A stretch of 64,000 nucleotides of DNA from positions 27,301,254-27,365,253 of the forward strand of contig NC_087065.1 of the NCBI RefSeq assembly GCF_963678635.1, written 5' to 3'. Positions 11,088-22,461 of the stretch are shown here, one piece after another. Every line of letters begins with the position of its first letter. The first letter of the stretch is position 1. The notes below the pieces were generated by a model. That model was not told the origin of the DNA. It made no database searches and saw nothing but the letters and a program-made list of their open reading frames with translations. This DNA comes from Symsagittifera roscoffensis (taxonomy: Eukaryota; Xenacoelomorpha; Acoela; Convolutidae). The position numbers were made by a program, and so were the translations under genes.

Positions 11088-11340
11088 GTTGCAACGCAAA
11101 TGTAACAAGAGTATAAGTGCATATATAACAAAAGTATAAATGCATATAAAATCATATAAAATGAGGACGGATGGCCGAGTGTCCTAAGCTACAGTAACGC
11201 CGACTATACAGACTTGCCAGTTGGTGTGGGTTCGATTCCCCCACCTGACCTTGTCTTAATATACTAAAAAAGGGAGTTATATCCTATTTTAATGGTTTTT
11301 TTGGTTCTAATTCGGTTCAGCCTTGGTAAAGGCTGACCGC
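11088..11340 (+). repeat. Probable 3' LTR of the BEL/Pao element with tRNA-like module
   Basis: The block begins with TGTTGCAACG right after a 12-G polypurine tract. Inside, 11165-11250 resembles a tRNA of the Leu/Ser type: box-A-like TGGCCGAGTGTCC, box-B-like GGTTCGATTCC and a 3' end CACCTGACC. The acceptor stem does not pair well, so this is not a working tRNA gene. The shared tail is ACTAAAAAAGGGAG, GTTATATCCTAT and GGTTCAGCCTTGG. Confidence 0.6.
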
Positions 11341-11993
11341 CAAAAACAGCAATTTGTCTCAAAGACATTTTTACCGGTTCATGTGGTTAGCTTGCGCATA
11401 TTTTTTTCGTTTTTGGGGCAGTTTAATGAAGTTATATGATGTAAATTGGATCATTGGATGAAGTGTTTCTTCCGCTAGGAAAATTGAAATTAAATCCCAA
11501 TTCGTGGTTTTCGTGTTTTTCGTGGTCTTAATGATTTTGCTGTTTGATAGTGCATTTTGTTGTGATTTTAATAAAGAAAAAGAACGGAACTTAAATAAAT
11601 AAAAAGCCAAACCTCAAAAACATTTTCTAAAGCTCTAAAAAGACCCTGTTTGGCCTTTAATTTCAAATTTATTTGGTTTTCTGATTTAGTTAATCCACAA
11701 TTTTTGGCAATATCGTCAAGTCTTAGTGATTCATACTGTCGAAACTCTGGGGTTTCCATGAGTAGGTTAATCTTTTGACGTCATAATGATTTTGAGCCTC
11801 TTAAGTTTACTCCGTCAAAATGAAAAAAATTAAGGTCATTAACATCGCTAAAACATGTTGTCAATTTTCGGCATTGTCTTTACAAACCAGGTCGAGACTG
11901 TATGCAATTTGGGTCTGGGATTGACATGCGGAGCGACTTTCAAAGGCTTGGCATAAGAGGGGGACCTCGACTGAAGAATCAGTTGTTACTCAC
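11341..11993. other. No gene seen; distal part of the ZNF277 transcription unit
   Basis: This stretch lies downstream of the last ZNF277 exon I could identify on the minus strand. Short open frames exist on the minus strand (for example 11568-11759) but none resembles the missing ZNF277 C-terminus. Confidence 0.4.
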
Positions 11994-14900
11994 CAGGTAG
12001 TTGATGATGTAGTACTTGTCGTATATGGTGTTCTTCGCATTCAACTTCCGATGCTGCTTTCTCTTCATGTGTTCAAAAAGCTCCGCCTTGTCCGCATAAA
12101 TACTGTCACAGTGCAAGCACTGACACCTAAACAAATAAGAGAGAGGTATGAATTAATCTTAGAACTTATTTATAGTTTACCTATACTCTTTTCCAACTAA
12201 GCCAAATCATTCATTTTTACAAAATCAAGTGGGTGACTCTTTGCTTCCTTTCTTCGAGTTTAAATTGGTTCCTTGATCCCTTGCTTCTTGTGTAATTTGA
12301 CTCGTTACTTCGTTCTTTCAATTCTCTTTTGACACTTTGATTGCTTCATACGAGTATTTCTTGACTCTTTGCTTTTTTGTTCGGGTTTAATTTGGCTCCT
12401 TGATTCCTTCCTTCGTTTCTAATTCAACTCTGTGCTTCAATGTCTCGATTTTCTCTTGAGAGTTTGCTTGCTTCATTCGAATATTTCTTGACTCTTTGCT
12501 TTTTTCTTCGTGTTTAATTTGGCTCGTTACTTCGTTATCTCGATTCTCTCTTGAGAGTTTGCTTGTGAGTTAGGACCGAAGTGTATAACTCATAGAGTAA
12601 TTTCGGATAGGGTACACCGTCTGCTCGTCACGCTATCTTATTTTCGGCCGGATAGATTCGTGCAACTTCTTAGTCTAATACCGATCCTAATCTTACTCTT
12701 ATACTATCTAGTCTCAGGTTGTTTAACTAGTCTCTGCTAGGCTCAATAGATCTAGGGTATACTGGTTTATTGCGGCTGCTGAAGTACTCGGGAGAGTTCA
12801 ACTAGTTTCTAAGTTAAATTCAAATCTCTCTGGTGCTGAAATTACAAGTAATTTCAGCACTTACAAATAAGTGGATTGTTAGTTAGATGGATCATGATTG
12901 GTTAATATTAAATACTTTACATTGGTAAAATATCTAATTTATCCAATCATAAAATGTAGTTTAGATCAGGTTCCACTTGCTTCATTCGAATATATCTTGA
13001 CTCTTTTTTTTTTAGTTTTATTTGGCTCCTTGATTCCTTCCTTCGCGTTTAATTTGGCTCGTTACTTCGTTATTTTCCGCTCTTGACACTTTACTTGCTT
13101 CATTTGTGCATTTTGATGATCATTTTGGTGATTTTCTGCTTTTTTCCTTCTTCAGAGTCATTCTCGACGCCTTGCCTCCTTCCTTTGAATCTAATGTGGA
13201 ATTTTGGTTCCTTCCTTCGAGTAATTTTTGACTCTTTGATTTCTTTTACCGAGTCACACCTGCTTTGGGTCATTCTTGATTTTTGCTTCCTTTTGATCGA
13301 AATTGTCTGAAGTTTTTTCAAGTTTTTTCAAGTCTTTCGCTTACTTTAAGCCTCTCCCGGTTCTTGGTCTTTTCTGAGTTTTGTCTAGATCTTCTTTTTC
13401 TGAGATTCTCTAGGTTCTTGACTTTATCCGAGATTTATCGAGCTGATTGCTTGTTAAGAGCCACTCTGGGTTCTTGAACTGTTTCCGAGCTTTATCAAGC
13501 ACATCCCTTGCTTCGAGCTTTTCTGGTTTCCTGGTTTTTCTCGAGCTTTGGGTTTTTCTCGAAATTTGGCAAACTTTTTATTTCGAGGCTCTCTGGGTTC
13601 TTGGACTATTCCCGAGTTTTATCGAGCTCATCGCTTGCTCCGAGCATCTCTGGGTTTTTGACTTTTTCAAGCTTTAATTTTTGCTGCGAGCCACGCTGGG
13701 CCTTTGGACTGTTTCTGAGTTTTTATCGAGCTCATTGTTTGCTTCTGGCTTCTTCGGATTCTTGGAGTTTCAGGAGCCTCATCCGGCTCATTCCTTTGCT
13801 TCAAGCCTTTCTGGGCTCATGGTGCTTCCCGAGCTTGATTCAGCATACTCTTTGCTTTGAGCCTCTCTGGATGTTTGGCTTTTCCAAAGCCTTATCAAAC
13901 TCATTCAATGAAGCTAAAAACCTGATTTTTTTCTGATAAAAACTTAACTTTCAAACTTTTACAAAAATTATATGGCATTAAAACTCTTTGATTTCTAAAC
14001 GGTTTATGGCCGGTGGTTTTTTGATGAAATTAACCCAATGTGAGAAAACTGGACCAATAGGTAAATTTTTTATTCCGCAATCGAAACTGGGAAAATTTAA
14101 ATCCACTTTCGAAACATTTTTCATGACCTTTATAATTTGCGTTACGCTTTCAGAATTATGGAAAAAACGTCAAAGCCCGCATAAATAAGGCCAGAGTTTG
14201 GCTAAACTTGCAATTTCGAAACACATTTGAAATTAGAAGTCTATCACGTTTTTTGCGACTTTTACACTTTCGGTGTTCGATAACAAAGGAAATCAACTGA
14301 GCTTAAAAAGAAATCAAAAATCAAACCGTATAAAATCAAAATTGAGTGTTAACAAATTGTAAAATTTCTTCCTGAAAAAAAACAAAGAAAATCACCAAGA
14401 CTTATATAAGAGTACTTACTTCGTTCATTACTCTTAATCATCTAAGCCTAAGCTCCTTAACTGTTAGTTTCAAAAGACTTCAGGTGCAAGCTCGCCGATA
14501 TTCTCAATAATTTGGCATTAACTATATTATATGAACTTTAACCGTGCAATCAATTACTCCTAACAAAAGTTGTGAAATCAAATCAGAAAGCTGTTCTATG
14601 AAATCTTTCGCGAAATCATGTCAGTTTGCCGTCAAATTACTCGAGCTTCGTGTTTTAAAGCCTCAATCTTTTCGAGTGTTGGACACTTTTCATTTGACTG
14701 ACCTTCCGATGGCCTCGTGCAGCACATCTAGAAGTTCTGCAGTGAACACGAGGTTGTCTGGGTGTCCGACGTTGAAAAAGTGTTCGGAGTGCATGTGTTC
14801 GAAGATGTCACTTCGATTGACCTGATCGAACTTCTGCTCGCAGAAGATGCACGAGTGAGAGAACGTCTTGTCCATTCTGGAAGATTAGAAAGAAGACAGA

Positions 14901-16807
14901 AATAAGTTAGATTAAAACCTAAAGCCAGAATAGTCACTAGTGCAAAGACGTGCAAAGACCCTCTGGAGTCGCTTATTATTGATTAAATAATACCTCCGGC
15001 CCTCATTTTATTTTGATAAAGCTTTTGTCACAATTTTTTATGTTCGTAATTTCTTTTCCCTGAAAATTGAAATATCTTGACCCCTCTTTCGTTCTTTTCC
15101 CCCTGGTTTTTTTGTTTATCTCGTATATGAGTAGTTTTCTCATATTCGACAAATGGATATAAAGCTGGAAAAATACTATCTTTTAGAAATATAGAACCTT
15201 AAAAAACCAAGGGTCTTCAAACAAATGCTGGACTGGGCTTAGAAAAAATTCGTCACCTTTCCAGTTGATTCTGCTCTAACACGAGACGCAGTCTCTTCTG
15301 TTGAAGGGACTCCCTCAGTTTGCGATCTTGAGGGATGTCCCCCAACACTAGATACATGGTGGGTACTCCGTTGTCCTCGGGAAACATGGGGGTCTTGATG
15401 ATGCTGCAGTACTCTGTCAGTTCCTTCTGCACGAAACGCACCCGCCAGTAGTCTATGTATCTAAACATGAGACCAAAAACACATCACATGGCAAAGATTC
15501 AGTTTCTTCTAAATAACAAACTTTTACTGTAGAAATTTTAAATGTAGAAATTGATATAAAAAACTCGAAATCTATATATAAGAGTTGTTCTGGATTCAAA
15601 AAAGTAAATTTGACAGTTGGAAAGGCTCTCAGTTTTTTTTTATACACAGAAGAGTACAAGGACGATGCTGATTTCGTGTCAATCCAGTTTCAGCAATCAT
15701 GGAAACTGTCAGTAGCTCTCAAGTAAACTTAGTAAAACACAACAGCAACATTGAATAATTTATACATCGAATAATTTATACATCGAATAATTTTGCGATC
15801 TCGAAGTTAATGTCAGGCGAGTTGAAGGCGTTTAGCGTTCTTAAAACTTTTAAAAAGTCATTCATTATCTTGAAGAAACCTTCCGGATCTATAGAAATCT
15901 GAGTCAAAAAATAATCATGGCAAACGTTTTTTTAAAAAAAAAGTATTGAAATGTTTCCAAATAATTAAAGGCACTCTTCTATAAGCAATTAACTGACCTT
16001 TTTGATGTGATAAATTTATAAATTAACAAACTTAGATGCAATTATTTCCTTCTTGAGACATTTATTTTATTGCAATCACGAAAAGCAAGCATGTGTTGCC
16101 TTTTGAAGTCGGCGATGAGGTGGTCGTTGGCGATGATAAAACGATGTGTCTTCTTCAGGTGTTCCAGGTAAGACTCCCTGGAAGTGGCCACATTGGTGTG
16201 GTTGTCACAGAACAGACACTTCAGCAGGCTCTCACTCACACCTCCCTGTGTGTTCAACACTGAAAAAGAAAACAATCTCATCAACATTTTTTGGTCTATC
16301 TAGTTTCATTTTTCAAGCTCTTGTAAAAACGCAGTCAAGTTTGCAAAAAACGAGCCCTTTTTGAATAACTCAAGCACTACTGTGCGTTTTTTTCCGTTAA
16401 ATTTTATTTTATGTTTGGATTCTTATCGGTGACACCTTTCGTACACATTGGTAATCAGCTACCAAACCATCTATCGTACCTAAAGCGGTTCCTTTCTTCC
16501 CAATCAACTCCTCCGCATCCTCGTCCGCGATTTCATACTTCCTCTCTGCTCCTCCTCCTCCTCCTCCTCCTCCTCCTCCTCCTCCTCCTCCTCCGCCTTC
16601 TCGTCCGGGGTTTGAGTTCCGCTGTGCTTTTCCCGACTCGTTCGAGCTGTAGGGAAACTCTTCCAGCTCCTCCGCCGAAGAACTTCTGTCCGAGTTCAGG
16701 AGAAGCTCTTCGCTTGAGTATGTGCTGTGTTTGCTATGCTTAACAGCCGTGTTTTTAATAGTATTCTTCTCTTTTTCAAAGCTAGGGTTTTCGCTTAGGG
16801 TAATCAT
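11994..16807 (-). CDS. ZNF277: Zinc finger protein 277 orthologue (N-terminal five exons; 3' part not in view)
   Basis: Five exons: 16807-16480, 16259-16100, 15460-15257, 14876-14703, 12126-11994. They join in frame with phases 1, 2, 2, 2, 0 into 333 codons. The start is an ATG at 16807. The order matches ZNF277 as I recall it: an acidic Ser/Glu-rich N-terminus; a first finger (LKCLFC ... EHLKKTH) with IIANDHLIADFKR; a linker with YIDYWRVRF and LREsLQQkRLR...ER; a second finger (CIFCEQKF ... MHSEH) with FNVGHPDNLV; and a third (CLHCDSIY ... HMKRKQHRK) ending KYYIINYL. Known members are about 450 aa, so roughly the last third, with further fingers, is missing here. Intron 2 has a GC donor; the others are GT-AG. 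Exon 1 carries a run of about 16 glycines encoded by GGA repeats. Family members are described as nuclear C2H2 proteins. Assignment is from pattern memory, not alignment. Confidence 0.9.
12130..12565. repeat. CT-rich degenerate tandem repeat in ZNF277 intron 4, first block
   Basis: Imperfect iterations of a unit like TTGACTCTTTGCTTTTTTC ... GTTTAATTTGGCTCC(TTGATTCCTTCC)TTCG, about 50-70 bp long. The array resumes at 12980-13300 after the LTR insertion. Confidence 0.65.
12566..12975. mobile_element. Solo-LTR-like insertion inside ZNF277 intron 4
   Basis: A 410-bp block with TG...CA ends is nearly identical to 634-1043. It interrupts the CT-rich array and is flanked by CTTG on both sides (12562-12565 and 12976-12979). 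The surrounding array supplies the unoccupied sequence (GAGAGTTTGCTTGCTTCATT), so a 4-bp target-site duplication is well supported. There is no internal coding region, consistent with a solo LTR. The class is unresolved, since a nonautonomous DNA element cannot be excluded. Confidence 0.7.
12976..13900. repeat. CT-rich tandem repeats in ZNF277 intron 4, second block
   Basis: From 12976 to about 13300 the first CT-rich unit continues. From about 13330 to 13890 a second array takes over, with a unit near 60-75 bp built on CGAGCTTTATCGAGCTCATT, GCTTGCTTCGAGCC and TCTCTGGGTTCTTGG. Open frames here (for example 13508-13936) arise because the repeat lacks stops; they are not genes. Confidence 0.65.
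13985..14460 (+). repeat. Dispersed repeat family copy in ZNF277 intron 4
   Basis: This block shares GAGAAAACTGGACCAATAGG, TCCACTTTCGAAAC, GTGTTCGATA, AAATCAAAAATCAAACCG and a 3' AAGAGTA ... TACTCTT hairpin with the copies at 1490-2800 and 52-60 kb. Confidence 0.6.
16550..16597 (-). repeat. GGA trinucleotide microsatellite coding for poly-glycine
   Basis: Fifteen uninterrupted TCC units on the plus strand, plus one GCC, read as about 16 glycine codons in ZNF277 exon 1. Confidence 0.9.
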
Positions 16808-19175
16808 TTTGGAAACGAAAATTCAAGCAGTAAAATAAGTTCACCGAGAAATCAAAGATCAACTCACTTTTGTGAACAAAATTTTAGCATTGCCAGGTTA
16901 AGATAATCAAGCAATGCTTCATTTACAGCAAGATTGGCGCGCGAAAAATTACCTCAATTGTTTCTGCAAAATTTTTTGGAGATTCGCTTGAAAAATTGAT
17001 TTATATCATTTTTTGCCCGGGGTTATCCCCTTTAAAATTCGCTTAGACAACCTAGAGTTTGATGATTTGAGCCAAATGAGCGAATTTACCAGCATGGAAA
17101 ACTAATTTGAACCTGAAGCCCATTCTCATTATTTTTGTTTATCTCAGTTTCAGAATAATTCGGACCAAGACCATATATAAGCTTTTGTATTAAGCTTTGG
17201 AATTGACATGGAACAGTTTTTTGGAAGAAAAATATGTAGAGAAAATAACTTAGTCGAGGCTCGTCCCTGATTTTTTTTCGTTTTTCGTTCTTTGCTGTTT
17301 CAGCCCTAACGGGCAGTAAGTCCTATGAAATAGAAATCTAAGGAATAACATGAATGTGGCAACTATATGAGATACTGATAATTGAAATACCATATAATTA
17401 GGATTCAGTTTCTAAAGGTGATTGATAAAAACGATTTTTTTTTCAATCTTTTAAAATGACATCGAATTTTTCAGAAAGCAGTTAATTAGAATACTTAAAC
17501 CCAAACTCAGGTTTTTTCTCTCACTAAAGCGCCTAAAATCAAAGACCATTTTGGACTCCATTAAACAATAAGTTCATCAACTTTGTTTACATCGACCTAT
17601 TGCAAATGATCTGATGTTTCTCTGCGAAAGTCTCAGTTTGTTAATTGGAAGCGTCTGTCAGATTTTTCCGGTCTGAATAAGCCGGTTTCCATCATTGCCA
17701 CTACGATTTTTCAAAATGCGTGAAAATGTTGAAAACAACTGATTTAGTAAAGCTGTCGCAATGATTATATCATTTTTCTGGCTGAAGTAGTTTGACATCG
17801 CATGAACAACTTCTTAATCTTACTTTCTCTCACTGTTACTGCTTTGCTCTTCAACTTATTCGAGAAATAGTTCAATTTGTTGCAAAACTTAGCTTAGACG
17901 TTGAAAACTCGCATTTTCAGACCCGAAAAAAATGATAACTGCTTCAAATTAAAAGTTGTCACCTTCAGAGAGGGTAGTTCATATCATTTGTTCTTGGACG
18001 CTGTAAAATTTTTCTTAAAGTTCAACGTAAAAATTGTCACAAACAGTCCTTAAAGTTATGTTGTTTAGATAGTAAAAGCTTGATTCGAGTTTAATTTTGT
18101 CCACTAGTGTAAGTTTTCTACGGGAGTGAACACGTTTTCTAATAAACGGAAGAGACATTATCGAGACATGCATTGTTCAACGGTACAATTTTACGCAACT
18201 CTGCTGTTTCTTATTTTTCTTATAATTTCACTCTTCGGAAAACTTATTACAAATTGTGGAAAATGGCATTTTCAGACCCCAAAAAAACTGGTTTGTGATT
18301 CAAATCGAAAAATGAGAATTTCAGAGATGAAGTTTCAGATCATTTGCAGTCGGCCAATGTAACAGTTTTTCTAAAGTTCCAATTGAATATTATCGAAAAT
18401 TCCTTTATTGAACTTAGGTAATTTAGAAAGTGTAATGATAAATTTGCCTTTAATTTTGACCACTTGTGTAAAATTGATTCAGAACAAAGTAAACAGTGGC
18501 AAGGACTCTATACTGGAACTGATGCCCTTCAAATACAACCTGAGGAACCAATATAAACGCAGAAACCATATGAGATACTTATAGTCGAGATACCATATGT
18601 TATATAGTTAAGGCACAGTTTCCAAAGATGATTGTTAAAAACGATACTTTTTTAAAATCTATGGAAGTGATATCGAACTTTTCTGCAAGCAGTGCATTAG
18701 AAAAAAATTATGGCAACGAATCAACTTAGTCGAGGCTTCATGCCTGAGTTTTTTATAAATTCTTTGCTGTTTCAGCTTATTTTAACTGAAAAACCTGGGT
18801 TGAGGTTAAATCATAATTAAGATAAAGTTTCACAAAAAAAACTGATTTACTAATTACCATATACTACATATACTTTTTAATCATAAATCTCAAATTATTC
18901 GATTCTATTTGTTTTTGAAAACTTATTTCGTAACAGTTTCTTTGACCAAGAAATGGTGCTATGAAGATATGCTAGTCATGAAAATGTGAAAAATGTTTAT
19001 TTTATGTACATATGCAGTTTTGCCAATTTCGATGATTCATCCAATACGTTACAATCTGTTTATTAAGGTTTGAAGTTTTATCTTGATTTATCTTGATTTA
19101 TGATCAAGTTGTATCCAAGTATGATAAAATAAAGTAGATTTAGAGTCGAAAGTGTTATTATCATTCATTTATTTT
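16808..19175. other. Intergenic region between ZNF277 and P450 with an old internal duplication
   Basis: No gene is recognisable. Two diverged direct repeats are visible. 17341-17440 and 18543-18650 share ATATGAGATACT, GATACCATAT and CAGTTTC-AAAG-TGATT. 17810-18050 and 18170-18380 share GCATTTTCAGACCC and TTCAGAGA. The promoters of both flanking genes are not both here: ZNF277 starts into this region, while P450 ends into it. Confidence 0.5.
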
Positions 19176-21768
19176 TCACGATGTTCGATTAGTTAAATTC
19201 ACTTTAAATGGACTCGGCGCTATTCCCACAAACCCGACAACTGGAACCAGTGAAGGCTTCTCGATTCCAACTGCCTCAATTTTGAACTTCCTCATAATAG
19301 AAGCAAATGCCGTGAACACTTCCATACGAGCTACGTTTTCTCCAATGCAGGCGCGAGCACCCAAGCCAAATGGAGCCATATACGGCTGCTTGTTATACTT
19401 TCCATCTTCGTTCAAAAAGTTTTCTAAGTTAAAGCTCTCTGGAACTTTCCAATATTTCTTATCCTTGAAGATACACACCATATTTCCAAAGAGTCTGGTG
19501 CCTTTCGGAATCCGAAACCCATGCAAATTGTCGATGTCCTCGGAAGCCGTATGATCCAGGGTCGAGTACAGAACCGGATACACTCGCATCGCCTCCCAAA
19601 TTGTTGCTACGGTATAATCACACTCATTTTGGACTGAATACGGCACAACTGGCAGGCTCAAATCCGTTTTGGATGACAACTCATTAAAAACCATTTCCTG
19701 TACTGCAGGGTAATGAATCATAGCAAGAAAAAGCCAACTTAAACTGTTAGTCGTGGTTTCTTGACCCGCTAAAACAATATCGACTAGAATTCCGACCACT
19801 GTTTTTTCTGTTACAATCGGATCATTATCGACCAACATCTTGTCCCATAAATGATCGGCAAGACATTCTGGCTCTCGATTTCGTGCTGCGTCGGCTGAGC
19901 TCGGCTTTCGAGCCATGAATTCAGACAGCAAATTGTCGCTGAACTTTTTCCGCAAGCTTAAAAGTTTTTTAGATACAGACATATGTTTAGCAACCCACAA
20001 TGGAACTACCCAATGAAGCCCACTTGGATTCTGAAGTTCGAAAAGCTGATTTATGTAGTAATACAGCTCAAGATACTTTGGATCTTCGTAATTGAATGTC
20101 TTGTTGAAAAGGAGGCTGAAAATGACATTGTTCGACAAGTATCCTGCATATTTCTGAAAAGACAGAGGAAGCGTGATAATTCGCGAAATGATTGACTAAA
20201 TTTCCGAGTTGGTTTGAGGCCAAATAGGATGTTTCAAATAAATGCCAGATAATCAGATTTTTTAACGTCACTAGTACATTAATTTGGGAAATATATATTG
20301 AAAAAGAAAAAAAAGATGTCTACTAAGAAACTCAAAACTTAGTGTTAAATGTCATACAATCTGGCATTATTTTTTTGCTTTCTTAATTTTCTTTACTTCA
20401 TTCTTATGGGTGTACGCTCAAAATGAATAAAAAATGCTCAAAAACTGCAATAACTTTGGCGAAACGTTTCAAAAATGGCTATAACGGTCAACTGTCTCGA
20501 CTTTGACATTGAAATCAAAAGCTATCATCCATACCCGAATGTCGAGCTCTTTTTTTTCCAGTTTGTCCAGATGCTTCACAAACTTCTCCACTTCCGCTTC
20601 AACCTTCTGACCGAACGAGTTGCGCCCCACGCCCATACTTCGGAATATCTGATGAATCACTTTCCTCTTGGCCTTCCAGCTCTCACCGGATGCGAAAGCC
20701 AGTCCATTTTGCACTTCAAACAACTCGAAGAAGCCGAACACGTTGCGGCTGTTGAATCTCGGATCATTCAGAACCTGCGGCAAAAAGTTTACTGACCAGA
20801 GATAAATAAAGAAACACATAATGTTCCTACCAACCTTTTTAATATAGATTTTTGAGTTTTTCATTTTAAAAAATCAAAATGAAATCAATAAAAAAAATGA
20901 TTTTAAATAGCTTCTTTTTTGGATTGTCTACTATCGAGAGGGCAATATACCCCCAATAAGCTTTGAAAAAGAACAGTCACAAAATCTGACCTTCTGCCTG
21001 AAAATAAAGCCCACTCTTCTTCAATCACTGTGAAACTTTTCGAGATCGAAATAAGTTTCTCGGAATATCGTTTAAGAGTCCGACTAAAGATTCAAAGGAC
21101 TTTTATTATAACAAACTTGGATTTCCTATGAGCCTTTTGGGGGGTATCTGGTGTATATCTGCCCCTCCCAATGAATTTAGCCAACGTTTTCTACACCGTG
21201 AATGCGCCACAAAATAAATGTTTTTTTTGGCGTTTTGGAAGTGTCTGTACAAAAAAATGAGAAGCTTCCCGGTGTTTAAAAGTTAAAATAGGTTTTTTTT
21301 GTGTTATTAAGTAGTGGTCTTGTCTGTTTTAAGAATATCGATCATTCATTTTCCACTTGAGATTATTTGAAGGCTTTTAGGCAAAGACTTTGTAATTATT
21401 TTGACTGGTAAATGTTGGCTAGATCATGGGTAGTCAGTCAACCACCATGGGTCGATACATTAGTGAACCAGCTCTTCGCGAGCTCAACTTCAGTCACAGC
21501 CTACCTCTTTGACTATATCAAAATCGTTGATCCAGACATCCCAGATGTTGTTACCGGCAATCGCCAGGGATACCATCGATCCATACTTTTTGTGCAGGTG
21601 TTCCAGTTCCAAAGACAGGCGTTCGTCCATTGAGACACTGAGTAGATTGTTAAACAGAGGAAGAGCAACTGGACCGGGAGGGAAATTGTGAGGCCTGGCT
21701 TTGGACCAGAACCATAACCACAACAAGGTCCCCAGACCTATAATTCCAGCAATAATAAATTCAATCAT
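19176..21768 (-). CDS. Cytochrome P450, clan-2-like, complete, three exons
   Basis: Exons 21768-21505, 20774-20535 and 20153-19176 join in phase 0 at both junctions into about 493 aa, a normal P450 length. A hydrophobic N-terminal anchor (EFIIAGIIGLGTLLWLWFW) is followed by the proline hinge NFPPGP, so the protein should sit in the endoplasmic reticulum membrane. Later motifs are the C-helix WKAKR, the I-helix AGQETT, the K-helix ExxR (WEAMRVYP) and the heme loop FGLGARACIG with its cysteine ligand. All the hallmarks of an active monooxygenase are present. Substrate cannot be told from sequence. Introns are GT-AG; the second donor (CGG|GTATGG) is weak but supported by phase. An AATAAA lies just after the stop. 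The CYP family number is not assigned. Confidence 0.93.
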
Positions 21769-21949
21769 TCCCAGGTAGGAAATTGTATGGCAGAAAATTT
21801 AAATTGTTGCTTAATGTAAAAGTTCTCTGATGTTTTGCGTGTTTGTATATAAGATCAAAGAACAAATTAGAGTTGGGACCGTTCCCAAGATTTAGTTTGT
21901 ATAAATAACATGAACTGACCTTTAGTGATTGAATATAAATGATGTAAAC

Positions 21950-22140
21950 TCAATCTGATGAAAGTGATGAAATTGAAGAAGTGACCATATATTAATTCGA
22001 ACTGAATGGATTATTAATCGGTTATAGATTAAACAAATCACCAACAATTTAATACATTATAATCAATTATGATGATATCAAATGGATTCTAATGGATTAT
22101 AGTGGATTAGAATAGATGATTCAGATTTTTTAATCCAAGA
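21950..22140. repeat. AT-rich degenerate repeat of GGATTATAAT-like units
   Basis: Repeated motifs such as ATGGATTAT, TATAATC and GGATTAGAAT in direct and inverted orientation. A similar composition occurs at 41500-41700. The rest of 21770-22440 shows no gene. Confidence 0.45.
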
Positions 22141-22461
22141 AACTGGATTTTCAAAACCGTTTCTGTTGAGATTCACAAATTGGCTTCGGCAAAATTTTTT
22201 TATTGTTTTTGTTTTCTGTTGTTTTCTTTAAATGTTTTTTATTGTGTTCCCCGCCTAAAACACACCCAACTTTTGAAAATCTGCCTGCTCGACAAAATCC
22301 TAGATTCATCCTTGCATTTTTACCTCCTCTTCTTATCACTACCCGCTAACAAGCATGTACGCCCTCCTACACCTTGTAAACTCATTTGCACATCCCCACA
22401 CCATTTACTCACATTACAAATGTTAATTCACTAGAAAGGGTCGGGGGGGGGGGGGAGGGGG

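Larger units (their letters stand above)
5290..11340 (+). mobile_element. Degenerate BEL/Pao LTR retrotransposon
   Basis: Fragments of gag, protease, reverse transcriptase, RNase H and integrase follow one another on the plus strand in the BEL/Pao order. A G-rich polypurine tract (11071-11086) is followed by TGTTGCAACG, the probable start of the 3' LTR. Strong family signatures include LPIGWVIGGPLP between protease and RT, MDDYLDS (the RT active-site box) and WSDNGTNFVGAEEEL in integrase. Many stops and frameshifts, plus a gag deletion, show that it is dead. Including the tRNA-like left terminal repeat, the whole insertion may span 2805-11340. Confidence 0.88.

Noticed and set aside
11568-11759. 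63-codon minus-strand frame as a possible next ZNF277 exon
   Set aside because: It has no zinc-finger cysteines and does not resemble the expected segment after KYYIINYL.
13508-13936. 142-codon frame in the CT-rich region
   Set aside because: It is made of minisatellite units without stops, lies in a ZNF277 intron and has open partners in other frames.
14400-14440. Hairpin AAGAGTA ... TACTCTT at the end of the dispersed repeat as a Helitron 3' end
   Set aside because: In the copies at 14.4 and 59.9 kb, similarity continues past the hairpin, so it is not the element terminus. A CTRR end is not consistent among copies.
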